From Flavobacterium sp. ACN2 (GTDB taxonomy: Bacteria; Bacteroidota; Bacteroidia; Flavobacteriales; Flavobacteriaceae): a stretch of 64,000 nucleotides of DNA. Of the stretch, positions 8,026 to 17,010 are shown one piece after another (the stretch's first letter is position 1; each line of letters begins with the position of its first letter). A program made the translations under genes and the position numbers. The stretch covers positions 124,001 to 188,000 of the forward strand of contig NZ_MRCM01000009.1 of the NCBI RefSeq assembly GCF_002303885.1, in the 5' to 3' direction. Under the pieces are notes generated by a model. It saw nothing but the letters and a program-made list of their open reading frames with translations. It ran no database searches and was not told the origin of the DNA.

Positions 8026-8942
8026 GACTTTCTAAGTTTTGCTAATTCTTCAAATAACTCTTTTTCCTTATCAGAAAGTTTTGTTGGAATTTTGATGGTA
8101 TAAGTGATGTATAAATCACCAAATTGATTTTCTTTTTTATAAACAGGAAATCCTTTTCCTTTCAGTTTCACTTTGGTTCCCGGTTGTGTTTCTGCTGGAA
8201 CTTTAATTTTTACTTTTCCATCAAAAGTATTGATATAAGTTTCTCCTCCTAAAATAGCCGTATACAAGTCAATTGGCGCCTCAGCATATAGATTATTTCC
8301 TTCACGTTTAAAATCTGAATTATTTGAAATTATAAAGGTGATGTACAAATCGCCGTTTGGTCCGCCGTTTACACCTGGCCCGCCATGATTCGGAATTTTG
8401 ATAATTTGCCCGTTTTCTACACCAGCCGGAATCGTAATTCGTATATTTTTGCCGTTTACAGACAAGTTTCGTTTATGTGTTGTGTAGGCTTCTGCTAAAT
8501 CTAAAACCAGTTCAGCATTAAAATCCTGGCCTCTATATTTAGATTGCGATCTGCTTCTTCCTCCGCCGTACATCGAATTGAAAAAATCGGAGAAATCGCT
8601 TCCAGAATATTCTCCATCTCCAAAACCAGAGAAATCGCCTTCAGAATATTGATAACCGCCTTGCTGTCTGCTTTGCTGCTGGTTCGGATCGTAGCCTGCT
8701 TTTTCAAATTCTTCAGCATGTTTCCAGTCTTTACCGTACTTATCGTATTTTTTTCGATTTTCAGGATTGCTTAAAACTTCGTTTGCTTCATTTATTTCTT
8801 TGAATTTTTTCTCAGCTTCTTTATCATTCGGATTTAAATCGGGATGATATTTTCTAGCCAGTTTTCTATAGGCCTTTTTGATGTCTGCCTCGGTAGCCGA
8901 TTTTGTAACATCCAATATTTTGTAGTAATCTATATAATCCAT
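8022..8942 (-). CDS. cbpA: DnaJ-type co-chaperone, CbpA-like
   Basis: This 306-residue protein has an N-terminal J domain (about 4-69) with HPD in [11 protein letters not shown] and YDKYGKDWK at its end. A Gly/Ser/Gln-rich linker follows (about 85-135), then the two beta-rich substrate-binding domains (about 140-300). [14 protein letters not shown] and [11 protein letters not shown] lie in those domains. There is no cysteine-rich zinc domain, which separates it from DnaJ proper and matches CbpA. It should stimulate DnaK ATPase and deliver unfolded clients. The overlapping downstream cbpM probably encodes its regulator. The start at 8942 ([12 protein letters not shown]) fits the family N-terminus exactly. 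Confidence 0.9.
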   Translation of the reverse strand: MDYIDYYKILDVTKSATEADIKKAYRKLARKYHPDLNPNDKEAEKKFKEINEANEVLSNPENRKKYDKYGKDWKHAEEFEKAGYDPNQQQSRQQGGYQYSEGDFSGFGDGEYSGSDFSDFFNSMYGGGRSRSQSKYRGQDFNAELVLDLAEAYTTHKRNLSVNGKNIRITIPAGVENGQIIKIPNHGGPGVNGGPNGDLYITFIISNNSDFKREGNNLYAEAPIDLYTAILGGETYINTFDGKVKIKVPAETQPGTKVKLKGKGFPVYKKENQFGDLYITYTIKIPTKLSDKEKELFEELAKLRKS

Positions 8943-9145
8943 TTTGCTGTGATTTATAAATGGTAAATAAAGTCTTCAAGGTAAGAATAAGTTGTTAATA
9001 ATCAAAATGCTATATGCTTTTAAAAAGTAAGTCTTTGGAATTTGCAAATTGTAAAATTGAAATTTATTTTTTATGAAATAAAAAATCTTGGCAGGTTTTT
9101 TGATTCCAAAAATTAGCTTAATTTAATGTTATAAAACTCCTAAAG

Positions 9146-9177
9146 TTGCAGCACCTAACTAAATTATACTATTTTTG
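9146..9177 (+). promoter_or_regulatory. Flavobacterial promoter for the 9236 gene
   Basis: TTG at 9146-9148 and TATTTTTG at 9170-9177 are separated by 21 bp, matching the TTG-N17-23-TAnnTTTG consensus. This decides the start of the downstream gene: a longer in-frame reading starts at this very TTG, which cannot be transcribed from this promoter. Confidence 0.7.
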
Positions 9178-9235
9178 TGATGCTAGACTTTTGGTTTGTA
9201 TTAATTATAAAAGGCGATTCGATAATACTTTTTCA

Positions 9236-9949
9236 ATGAAGCACATTTTATTTTTCATATTATTTTTTACTGCGATATCTGTATCAGCTCAAATTGAGTC
9301 TAATACTAAATTCAAAGCAATTCCAGGGGGAAAGTTTACTGCGAAGCCCAAAAAGACTCCGATTCCTGAAGTCAAAGATCCGCAGGCAGATTTTAATGAT
9401 ATGCCGGCAATTAAAACGCCAAATGTTTTTGAAAATACTACTATAACTCCAAAATCAAAATTTCAGATTGGAGAAGAAAAAAGCAAATTTACCATGTCTA
9501 CTGAAACCGATTTTGCTAATCCCGGTGACCGATATGTAGCAAAAATGGAAAAAGATTTAGATAAAAGTTTGAAAGATGCTGGTTTACGAGAAGGACGCGG
9601 CGTGTTGGTAAAGAGGAATATTTCGTTGGGTGATTTTAAAACGAAATCAGAATATTTTATAGTGAAGTTTCGAGATTTTGGAGCAATTGATGGCGATTTA
9701 GTAAAAGTATCTTGCAATGAAGTTGTGGTAAGAGACCGAATTTTGCTAGATTCCAATTTCCAGCAAGTAAAAATCAATCTTGGACAAGGTTTTAATAAAT
9801 TAGATTTTGAAGCTTTAAATATAGGAACGCTTGGAGGAAACACAGCAGAAATACAAGTTTACGACGATAAAGGCAATCTAGTAACCAATGATTACTGGGA
9901 TAATCTAGCAGCAGGTTTTAAAGCGTCGATAGTGGTAACGAAAGAGTGA
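9236..9949 (+). CDS. Exported protein of unknown function, probable periplasmic
   Basis: The ATG at 9236 gives a 237-residue protein starting with a clean signal peptide (MKHILFFILFFTAISVSAQ). A longer reading to 9146 begins inside the promoter -33 element and is rejected. After the signal comes a Pro/Lys-rich region (FTAKPKKTPIPEVKDP), a disordered stretch to about residue 100, and a beta-rich C-terminal half. That half includes FIVKFRDFGAIDGDLVKVSCN and LGGNTAEIQVYDDKGN. The C-terminal part resembles uncharacterised secreted flavobacterial beta-sandwich proteins. No catalytic motif was recognised. The gene stands alone and is followed by a hairpin terminator bracketed by repeats. Confidence 0.8.
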   Translation: MKHILFFILFFTAISVSAQIESNTKFKAIPGGKFTAKPKKTPIPEVKDPQADFNDMPAIKTPNVFENTTITPKSKFQIGEEKSKFTMSTETDFANPGDRYVAKMEKDLDKSLKDAGLREGRGVLVKRNISLGDFKTKSEYFIVKFRDFGAIDGDLVKVSCNEVVVRDRILLDSNFQQVKINLGQGFNKLDFEALNIGTLGGNTAEIQVYDDKGNLVTNDYWDNLAAGFKASIVVTKE

Positions 9950-9957
9950 TTTTTTTA

Positions 9958-10120
9958 AGATGCTAAGGTTCTGAGGTTCTAAGATACTAAGTTTTTTTTT
10001 CAGAAGCTTAAACACAAACAAAAAAGGAGATTCTAAAATAGAATCTCCTTTTTTGTTATACAATCTGATTAAAACCTCAGAATCTTAGAATCTTAGAACC
10101 TCAGAACCTTAGCATCTTAG
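9958..10120. repeat. Inverted arrays of an 8-bp repeat flanking a hairpin
   Basis: The left arm (9958-9991) is built from 8-bp units of form AGrTnCTr (AGATGCTA, AGGTTCTG, AGGTTCTA, AGATACTA). The right arm (10073-10120) is the reverse complement of the same unit series. A perfect terminator hairpin lies in the middle. The element sits exactly between two convergent genes. Confidence 0.85.
10021..10055. terminator. Bidirectional Rho-independent terminator
   Basis: The stem GGAGATTCT (10026-10034) pairs with AGAATCTCC (10040-10048). It is preceded by an A-run and followed by TTTTTT, so it can end transcription from both the 9236 gene and the convergent lipoprotein gene. Confidence 0.85.
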
Positions 10121-10121
10121 A

Positions 10122-10649
10122 CTAAAATGGATCCGCAGTAACCTTAAACTTCATTTCTGCTTTTACGGTCACATCTTTTGTTAAAGTTTCTTTCAATGTT
10201 ACTTTCGTTCTGATTTTGTAACTGTCTGCTTTTATATATTCATCTAATCTTTTATCAGTACAAATCAAATCGATCGTATTGCTGGATACATTGATATTGT
10301 CAGCATACGCTAATTCAATTTCTTCTGAGTTAGCTGTAGAAATATATAGATGTACAGATTTTAAAAAGGTAAATGTTTTATCCGAAGGATCTGTAATTGA
10401 TAATTTCAGCGATCTGATTTTTACATCTTTTACCAAATTTGCTTTTGTCTTATTGTTTTCAAATTCAGCAGAAGAATTGGTCGTAACCTCTGGCGTAATA
10501 ATTTCTAAAGGCAGATTAATTGGAGAAGTGCTTTGAATTTTAATCGAAGCATTGTTCGAAATAGTAAAAGTCAGCAAATCATCAACAGTGTTGCAAGAGC
10601 AAAAAAAGATCGATAAGAAAGCTGACAGGGCAATAATTTTTGATTTCAT
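10122..10649 (-). CDS. Hypothetical lipoprotein
   Basis: This 175-residue protein begins with a signal peptide and a lipobox region FFCSCNTVDD; one of two close cysteines (17 or 19) should be lipidated. The rest is predicted as mostly beta strands (SIKIQSTSPINLPLEIITP and a C-terminal VKAEMKFKVTADP strand) with no catalytic motif. I do not recognise a named family. It is transcribed toward the 9236 gene and shares the terminator and repeat element with it. A surface or periplasmic location is inferred only from the lipobox. Confidence 0.75.
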   Translation of the reverse strand: MKSKIIALSAFLSIFFCSCNTVDDLLTFTISNNASIKIQSTSPINLPLEIITPEVTTNSSAEFENNKTKANLVKDVKIRSLKLSITDPSDKTFTFLKSVHLYISTANSEEIELAYADNINVSSNTIDLICTDKRLDEYIKADSYKIRTKVTLKETLTKDVTVKAEMKFKVTADPF

Positions 10650-10862
10650 GGTTAAATTAAATTGGGTTTTTCGTTAGATACGAAATAATTCGGTTTTTGG
10701 ATTTGCAAAGATACTGAGTTGCTAAGGTTCTAAAATGCTAAGTTTTTTGTTTTTGAGCTAGAAAAAAGCTCAGAATCTTAGTAACTAAGTATCTTAGAAT
10801 CTACAATGAAAAAAAAATATTTTTTTTCATTGCTCCGATTTTTCAATTTCGAATATAAAAAG

Positions 10863-10870
10863 TATTTTTG
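10863..10870 (+). promoter_or_regulatory. -7 promoter element of guaA, three bases before the ATG
   Basis: TATTTTTG matches TAnnTTTG exactly. Only three bases (CGC) separate it from the guaA ATG at 10874, so transcription would begin at or near the start codon and the mRNA would lack a normal leader. The position expected for TTG carries TTC (10841-10843), a one-base miss. Confidence 0.55.
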
Positions 10871-10873
10871 CGC

Positions 10874-12403
10874 ATGCAACACAACGTACTTATTTTAGAT
10901 TTCGGATCGCAATATACTCAGCTTATTGCGCGTAGAGTTCGCGAATTAAATATATTCTGCGAAATTTTTCCTTACAATCACATTCCAAGTGATTTATCAA
11001 GTTATAAAGCCGTAATTTTAGGAGGAAGCCCTTTCTCTGTTAGAGGAGAAGATGCGCCACATCCTGATTTATCACAAATTAGAGGTAAAATGCCTTTGCT
11101 TGCTGTTTGTTACGGAGCTCAATATTTGGCTCATTTCAGCGGCGGTGAAGTAGCTGCTTCCAATACAAGAGAATACGGTAGAGCAAACTTGTCTTATATT
11201 AAAGAAGGTGAAACTTTCTTTGAAGGAGTTTCAGAAAACAGCCAGGTTTGGATGAGCCATAGCGATAGTATCAAAGTGCTTCCAACAAATGCTGTAAAAT
11301 TAGCAAGCACGCATGACGTAGAATACGCAGCTTACAAAATTGAAGGCGAAACTACTTATGCAATTCAATATCACCCAGAAGTTTACCACTCTACAGATGG
11401 TAAAAAAATGCTGGAGAACTTTTTAGTTAAAATTGCTGAAGTTCCTCAAAACTTTACTCCAAATGCTTTCGTTGACGAAATGGTAGCAGAACTAAAAGAG
11501 AAATTAGGAAATGATAAAGTGGTTCTTGGTTTATCTGGAGGAGTAGATTCTACTGTAGCGGCAGTTTTATTAAACAAAGCAATCGGGCAAAATTTATACT
11601 GTATCTTCGTTAACAACGGACTTTTACGTAAAAACGAATTCCAAAGCGTATTAGATCAATACAAAGGAATGGGATTAAATGTAAAAGGAGTAGATGCTGG
11701 AGATCGTTTCCTTGGCGAATTGGCCGGAATCAGCGATCCTGAAACGAAACGTAAAACAATCGGTCGTGTATTTATCGAAGTTTTTGATGATGAATCGCAT
11801 TTATTAGAAGACGTAAAATGGTTAGCACAAGGAACTATTTATCCAGACGTTATTGAATCTGTTTCGGTAAAAGGACCATCTGCGACAATTAAATCGCACC
11901 ACAACGTTGGTGGATTGCCAGATTATATGAAATTAAAAATTGTAGAACCACTTAGAATGTTGTTTAAAGACGAAGTAAGAAGAGTAGGAGCTACATTAGG
12001 AATAGATCCAGAATTATTAGGAAGACACCCTTTCCCAGGACCTGGATTATCAATTAGAATTTTAGGAGATATTACGCCAGAGAAAGTACAGATCTTGCAA
12101 GATGTTGATTCTGTATTTATCGAAGGATTAAAATCTTGGGGATTATACGATAAAGTTTGGCAGGCTGGAGCAATTTTGCTTCCTGTAAACAGTGTTGGTG
12201 TTATGGGCGATGAGCGTACTTACGAAAAAGTAGTAGCGCTTAGAGCTGTAGAATCAACAGATGGTATGACTGCTGACTGGGTTCATTTACCTTATGATTT
12301 CTTGATGAAAGTGTCAAACGACATTATCAATAAAGTAAAAGGCGTGAATCGTGTAGTTTACGATATTAGTTCGAAACCACCTGCAACAATTGAGTGGGAA
12401 TAG
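10874..12403 (+). CDS. guaA: GMP synthase (glutamine-hydrolysing)
   Basis: The enzyme converts XMP to GMP using ATP and glutamine, the last step of guanine nucleotide synthesis. The protein of 509 residues has a class I glutamine amidotransferase domain (about 3-190) with catalytic Cys79 in LLAVCYGAQ and the His/Glu pair in YHPEVYHS. The PP-loop ATP pyrophosphatase domain starts at [13 protein letters not shown] (about 216). The C-terminal dimerisation domain contains [15 protein letters not shown] and ends KPPATIEWE, as in all GuaA. The start is ATG 10874 ([16 protein letters not shown]); an in-frame TTG two codons earlier lies within the promoter word and is rejected. A terminator follows at 12416. 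Confidence 0.97.
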   Translation: MQHNVLILDFGSQYTQLIARRVRELNIFCEIFPYNHIPSDLSSYKAVILGGSPFSVRGEDAPHPDLSQIRGKMPLLAVCYGAQYLAHFSGGEVAASNTREYGRANLSYIKEGETFFEGVSENSQVWMSHSDSIKVLPTNAVKLASTHDVEYAAYKIEGETTYAIQYHPEVYHSTDGKKMLENFLVKIAEVPQNFTPNAFVDEMVAELKEKLGNDKVVLGLSGGVDSTVAAVLLNKAIGQNLYCIFVNNGLLRKNEFQSVLDQYKGMGLNVKGVDAGDRFLGELAGISDPETKRKTIGRVFIEVFDDESHLLEDVKWLAQGTIYPDVIESVSVKGPSATIKSHHNVGGLPDYMKLKIVEPLRMLFKDEVRRVGATLGIDPELLGRHPFPGPGLSIRILGDITPEKVQILQDVDSVFIEGLKSWGLYDKVWQAGAILLPVNSVGVMGDERTYEKVVALRAVESTDGMTADWVHLPYDFLMKVSNDIINKVKGVNRVVYDISSKPPATIEWE

Positions 12404-12415
12404 TAGCATAATTTA

Positions 12416-12455
12416 AAATTAAGGTCTTACATTTGTAAGGCCTTAATTTTTTACA
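12416..12455 (+). terminator. Rho-independent terminator after guaA
   Basis: AAATTAAGGTCTTAC (12416-12430) pairs with GTAAGGCCTTAATTT (12435-12449), with a four-base loop and one G-T wobble. A T-run follows. It ends 12 bases before the next ATG. Confidence 0.8.
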
Positions 12456-12466
12456 ACCTACTATTT

Positions 12467-14383
12467 ATGAGAGAACTTTTAACGATTTCTCTTGTGTTTG
12501 TTTTGTCTTTTAACAAAATAACTGCACAAGATGCAATAATTGAACACAGAATTCAAAAAGGAGAAACCGCTTTTTTCATTGCCCAAAAATACAAGGTTTC
12601 TGTAGACGAGATTTACAAACTCAACCCCGAATCGCAAAACGGAATCAAGGATAATCAAATTATAAAGATTCCAGTTCATCACTCCTTAGAAAATACAAAT
12701 TCAAAGCAGCAAACCCATATTGTTGCACCCAAAGAAACATTGTTTGGTTTGTCTAAACAATATCATGTTTCGGTTGAAGCCATTCAGAATGCCAATTCAG
12801 AAATTCTGGCCAGCGGACTCCAAATTGGTCAAGAATTAATAATTCCCCAAAATTTAGATAGTGCAACTAAATCAGAAGCTGGTGTTTCTTCAAAAACTAC
12901 GCATCAGGTTGTGGCTAAAGAATCTCTATTCAGTATCGCGAGACAATACAATGTTTCGGTTCAAGATTTAGAAAATTTAAATAAAGACATTTTGATTAAT
13001 GGATTGCAAATTGGTCAAACGATTTCAATTCCGAACAAAAGAAAAACTTTGGATGGGAGAGTTCGTGTAATTAATCAAGAAACCATTTTTCATATTGTAG
13101 AGCCAAAAGAAACCAAGTTTTCGATTGCTAAGAAATACGGAATTTCAATTGATCAATTAGAATCTCAAAATCCTGAAATCGTAAACGGATTAGTTGTTGG
13201 AAACAAATTAGCCATCAATACTGCAGCCATAAAACCATCAAACGAAAGTGAAGAATTGATGTTGGCTTTGGCTGAAAAACAAGTTGTGGTTGAAAAAACA
13301 AAAGCGAAAACAGTCGAAATTGAAGATTTAAAAGACCGTCTTGTGGTTCAGAAAGAAATGAATCAGAAAATTATAAAAATTAATGATCTGAAAGTGAATT
13401 TGAACGATATGAATGGTTCTAAAGAAAACTCAGTTGAAAAACTCCGATTGGTTTTAGAAGCTAATAAGAATGTTCAGGATATTTTAATGGCAAAATTAGA
13501 TTCGCTTGTCACTTCAATGAATAATGATTTGAAAGAATTGAAGAGAATGGATATTTTGAATGTTGAAGAATCTAAAAGATTGGAAAAACAATCTTCTGAA
13601 GGAATCAATAAAACAAATGAATTATCATCTCAATTGAAAAAGGAACTGGCGGAAAACAGAAAAGCCTACGCTGGTTTGATGAATAAAGTAGAGAAAATCG
13701 CAGTTGAGGAAAATCAGGAATACAAGAAGAAAATCCGCGAAAGCGAGAAAAAATCTAATACAGAACCTTTGCAGCAGCGTTTGTCTTTAGAAGAAATTAA
13801 ACGTTATAAAATCGAGCAAGAAAGAGGAGATGAAAAAAATCAGCTTTTAATTGCTAAAATAGATTCTTTGGACACTCAGAAAAAAATTGAAGTAAAAAGA
13901 CACATCAGTAAAGCTTCTTATTATAGTATGGAAGCTCGAAAATTTGATGATAAATTGGCTTTGATCAAATTGAAAAAATATCAGGATGAAGCGGTTAAGA
14001 AACAGGAAAAAAAGGGTGCAGCTGAAAATTCAAAAACAATTTCATTACAAGAAATGAAACAAGAATTGAAAGACAATCCGTTAAGGCCTGACAAAACAGT
14101 AAAAGTTGAAGTTTATGATAATCTTAAAGAAGTTTCAAACGGGTATTACTTAGTTTTAGGTATATTTACAGACGCAGTTGACCGAGATAAGCTCATTATG
14201 AAACTCATTGATTCTGGTGAATTTAACGCTAGCTTCTTTTTCAACATTAACAGCCTTTCGTATTATGTTTACGCCGATAAGTTCGAAAACATGGAAGAAG
14301 TGCTTTATAAATGCAAGAAAAAAGAAGAAGATGAGTTATATAAAGAAATCATTATTGCTAAAGTAGAAATCGATTTAAGGTAA
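12467..14383 (+). CDS. Secreted LysM-repeat protein with coiled coil and SPOR-like C-terminus
   Basis: The 638-residue protein has a signal peptide ending TAQ (residue 21). Four LysM peptidoglycan-binding repeats follow at about 24-67, 82-125, 144-188 and 207-249. Each has the GETxFxIAxKYxVS and GLQIGQ-IP pattern. A long Lys/Glu-rich coiled coil spans about 260-500. The last 80 residues, starting SNGYYLVLGIFTDAVDRDKL, look like a SPOR-type domain, which binds denuded peptidoglycan. Two glycan-binding ends joined by a coiled coil suggest a cell-wall tether or scaffold. It starts right after the guaA terminator and is followed by a second LysM protein gene. No enzyme motif was seen. Confidence 0.85.
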   Translation: MRELLTISLVFVLSFNKITAQDAIIEHRIQKGETAFFIAQKYKVSVDEIYKLNPESQNGIKDNQIIKIPVHHSLENTNSKQQTHIVAPKETLFGLSKQYHVSVEAIQNANSEILASGLQIGQELIIPQNLDSATKSEAGVSSKTTHQVVAKESLFSIARQYNVSVQDLENLNKDILINGLQIGQTISIPNKRKTLDGRVRVINQETIFHIVEPKETKFSIAKKYGISIDQLESQNPEIVNGLVVGNKLAINTAAIKPSNESEELMLALAEKQVVVEKTKAKTVEIEDLKDRLVVQKEMNQKIIKINDLKVNLNDMNGSKENSVEKLRLVLEANKNVQDILMAKLDSLVTSMNNDLKELKRMDILNVEESKRLEKQSSEGINKTNELSSQLKKELAENRKAYAGLMNKVEKIAVEENQEYKKKIRESEKKSNTEPLQQRLSLEEIKRYKIEQERGDEKNQLLIAKIDSLDTQKKIEVKRHISKASYYSMEARKFDDKLALIKLKKYQDEAVKKQEKKGAAENSKTISLQEMKQELKDNPLRPDKTVKVEVYDNLKEVSNGYYLVLGIFTDAVDRDKLIMKLIDSGEFNASFFFNINSLSYYVYADKFENMEEVLYKCKKKEEDELYKEIIIAKVEIDLR

Positions 14384-14477
14384 TTTTTACAGCGATAAAG
14401 CAAACGGCGCGAATTTTGCTTTTAGTAAAATCGTAACTTATTTTAGAATTAGAAATTAAATTGTTTTAAGCCTTATT

Positions 14478-16550
14478 ATGAAATATTATTTAACAGTATT
14501 GTCTCTCGTATTTTTTATGACTTCCAGCGCATTTTCGCAAGAAAAAGTGGTGAAGTACAAAGTATCGAGCGGTGAGACGATTAATCAGATTGCACAAAAA
14601 TTTAAGGTAACGCCTTATGATATCTATCAGCTCAATCCAGATGCAAGAACGGGATTGGTGCCCAATTCTGTGCTGTTGATTCCGACAAAAACAGGAGAAG
14701 CAAAAAAAGAAGTTTCTGAAACTAAAGCAGCTGTTTCAGGAAAAGAAATTATTCATGAAGTGCAGCCAAAGGAAACATTTTACAGCATTGAGCACAAGTA
14801 CGGAATTTCAGATGAAGCTTTAAAAGCGGCAAATCCGTTTTTGGAAAAAACAGGTGTTCAAATCGGACAAAAATTGGTTATTCCAGCAAAAGGATCTGCT
14901 CCAAAAGCAGCAGCAGCAAAACCTGCGAAAGAAAAAGGTGCCGAAAAATATGTTTATCATGATGTTCAGCCAAAAGAAACAAAATTTGGTATTGCAAAAC
15001 AGTATAATATTACGGTTGACGAATTGGAAAAACGCAATCCAGATATTGTGAACAGCTTGCCAGTTGGTTACAGATTGACGATAAAAGGAACAGCTCCAAA
15101 AACAGAAGCTGCTCCAGTAGAAACGGCAAAAGCTGTAGAAAGTAAAAAGCCTGCTGAAACTTCTAAAAAAGCAGTGACTTACATGGAATATCAGGTTAAA
15201 CCAAAAGAAACTTTTTATAGTTTAGGAAGAGTTTTCCATTTGTCGCAAGAAGAACTAGTGGCATTGAATCCGTCACTTTCTGAAGGTGTAAAAGAAGGGA
15301 TGGTTCTGAAAGTTCCAACAGGATATGTGGCTCCAGCACCAATTGTTGCTGCACAAGTGCCAGATAAACCTGCTGATTCTTCAGTGTATAAACCAGTTGA
15401 AAATACTGGCGATGGAATTAAAATTGTCGATAAAGTAAAATCGACTGAAAACGAAAACGTAGAAATTGTTGAATTGACTAAAAAGAAAGGACTTAACGAG
15501 CGTAAAAAAATAGTTTTATTGCTTCCTTTTAATTTGGCTAAAGTACAAAGCGATACTTCTGGAACAGCTAACAGAATTAAAAACGACAAGTTCTTAAACA
15601 TGACTTTAGATTTTTATGCTGGAGCTATGATGGCGATCGATTCTGCAAAAACATTAAAACTTCCAATTGATGTTGCTATTTACGATTCTCAGGAAACTAA
15701 AACAACTTCTAATGTTGTAGGTTTAACTCCGAAGCTTCAAGATGCAGATGCTGTAATTGGGCCATTTTACCAAAGTAACGCAGAAACGACAGCAAACATG
15801 CTGCGTTCGTATGACGTTCCGGTAATTTCTCCTTTATCAAAAGATAGTGCAAATCCGATTGACAATTTATACCAGACTATACCTTCAAATGACGTGATTA
15901 GAAATTCGGTTTTTGATTATATGCGTTCTAAAAATGGGAATATTGTAGCGGTGGTAGATAAGAAAAAGGAATCGGTTATTAATTATATCAGACAAAACCA
16001 AAAAGGAGTTGCATTTGCAACTTTAACAGAAACTGGTGGTTTGGATGTGGCTAATTTAAAAAGCTTGTTGATGCCAAATCGAATGAATTATGTTGTGATG
16101 GAAACCGGTAATACAGCAATGGTTAAAGCTACAATTAAAGCATTGCTTGATTCTCAGAAAACATGTCAGGTTCAATTGGTGATTTTAGAGCCAAACAGCA
16201 CATTGGATACAGATGAAATTAGTTTTGATAATTTGATAAAATTGAAATTAATGTATCCTTCTGTAACGCGCGAAAGTGACGAACAGCCAGTTTTAATTTA
16301 TGAAAAACAATTTCGTTTGAAAAACAAAGCAAATCCAACAACTTATGCAACTAGAGGATTTGATGTAACTTTTGACACGATGATGCGTTTATCTCAAGGA
16401 AAAACATTTCAAGAAACAGCTGATTTGATGACGACTCAGCAAGTAGACAATAAATTTCAATATTATAGAAAAGAAGATGGCGGACACGCTAATAAAGGTG
16501 TTTACATCTTATATTATGATAGTGACTTAACTTTAAAAGTAGCAAATTAA
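14478..16550 (+). CDS. LysM-repeat protein with type-1 periplasmic-binding-like C-terminal domain
   Basis: The 690-residue protein has a signal peptide (ends SAFSQ). Four LysM repeats lie near residues 24-68, 91-134, 156-199 and 234-278, separated by Ala/Lys/Pro linkers. From about residue 340 (KKIVLLLPFNLAKVQ) to the end it has the alternating fold of a type-1 periplasmic binding protein, with AVIGPFYQSNAETTANML and VPVISPLSKDSANP. This is the fold of amino-acid ABC-transporter receptors and of LpoA, which activates a peptidoglycan synthase. An LpoA-like role in wall synthesis is an attractive inference but not shown. Its stop overlaps the ATG of the OsmC gene (TAATG). Confidence 0.85.
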   Translation: MKYYLTVLSLVFFMTSSAFSQEKVVKYKVSSGETINQIAQKFKVTPYDIYQLNPDARTGLVPNSVLLIPTKTGEAKKEVSETKAAVSGKEIIHEVQPKETFYSIEHKYGISDEALKAANPFLEKTGVQIGQKLVIPAKGSAPKAAAAKPAKEKGAEKYVYHDVQPKETKFGIAKQYNITVDELEKRNPDIVNSLPVGYRLTIKGTAPKTEAAPVETAKAVESKKPAETSKKAVTYMEYQVKPKETFYSLGRVFHLSQEELVALNPSLSEGVKEGMVLKVPTGYVAPAPIVAAQVPDKPADSSVYKPVENTGDGIKIVDKVKSTENENVEIVELTKKKGLNERKKIVLLLPFNLAKVQSDTSGTANRIKNDKFLNMTLDFYAGAMMAIDSAKTLKLPIDVAIYDSQETKTTSNVVGLTPKLQDADAVIGPFYQSNAETTANMLRSYDVPVISPLSKDSANPIDNLYQTIPSNDVIRNSVFDYMRSKNGNIVAVVDKKKESVINYIRQNQKGVAFATLTETGGLDVANLKSLLMPNRMNYVVMETGNTAMVKATIKALLDSQKTCQVQLVILEPNSTLDTDEISFDNLIKLKLMYPSVTRESDEQPVLIYEKQFRLKNKANPTTYATRGFDVTFDTMMRLSQGKTFQETADLMTTQQVDNKFQYYRKEDGGHANKGVYILYYDSDLTLKVAN

Positions 16551-16951
16551 TGACATCAAAAGTAACCTATTTAGGAGATTTAAGAACAAGTTCAATTCAC
16601 GTGCAATCAGGAAGCGAAATCATTTCTGACGCACCATTAGATAATAACGGAAAAGGTGAGGCATTCTCTCCAACAGATACTGTAGCAAACGCATTAGCAA
16701 GCTGCATGATGACCATTATGGGAATTAAAGCCCGTGATTTGGAAGTAGATTTTGTTGGTTCTACAGCTGAAGTAACTAAAATTATGAATGCAGAACCAAG
16801 AAGAATTGGAGCAATCGAAATTGTATTTCAAATGAAAAGTAATGCTGACGAAAAAAGCAAAACGATTTTGGAACGTGCTGCAATGACTTGCCCAGTATTT
16901 CTAAGTTTAAGCAGTGAAATCGAAAAAAGAATTAGTTTCAACTGGAATTAA
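16550..16951 (+). CDS. OsmC/Ohr-family peroxide-resistance protein
   Basis: This 133-residue protein has the two cysteines expected of OsmC/Ohr peroxiredoxin-like reductases, in ANALASCMMTIMG (near residue 48) and MTCPVFLSLS (near 107). These cysteines reduce organic hydroperoxides. The subgroup with short length and no extension is often annotated simply OsmC family. The ATG overlaps the stop codon of the LysM-PBP gene by one base, so the two are very likely co-transcribed and translationally coupled. A terminator lies 22 bases downstream. The link between an envelope protein and a peroxide reductase is not explained by sequence. Confidence 0.88.
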   Translation: MTSKVTYLGDLRTSSIHVQSGSEIISDAPLDNNGKGEAFSPTDTVANALASCMMTIMGIKARDLEVDFVGSTAEVTKIMNAEPRRIGAIEIVFQMKSNADEKSKTILERAAMTCPVFLSLSSEIEKRISFNWN

Positions 16952-16973
16952 TTTTTATTCAAATAAAATTAAG

Positions 16974-17009
16974 AAAGGAGGTGTCTCAAAAAGACAGCTC
17001 CTTTTTTTG
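16974..17009 (+). terminator. Rho-independent terminator after the OsmC gene
   Basis: AAAGGAGGTGTCT (16974-16986) pairs with AGACAGCTCCTTT (16992-17004) apart from one mismatch, followed by a T-tract. Confidence 0.85.
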
Positions 17010-17010
17010 T

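Noticed and set aside
9146..9235. N-terminal extension of the 9236 protein by 30 residues
   Set aside because: It starts on the TTG that forms the -33 element and runs through the -7 box; the signal peptide begins at the ATG at 9236.
12479..12682. Minus-strand readings inside the LysM genes and other large genes
   Set aside because: They are shadows of strongly supported plus-strand genes, with no family-like sequence or start signals.
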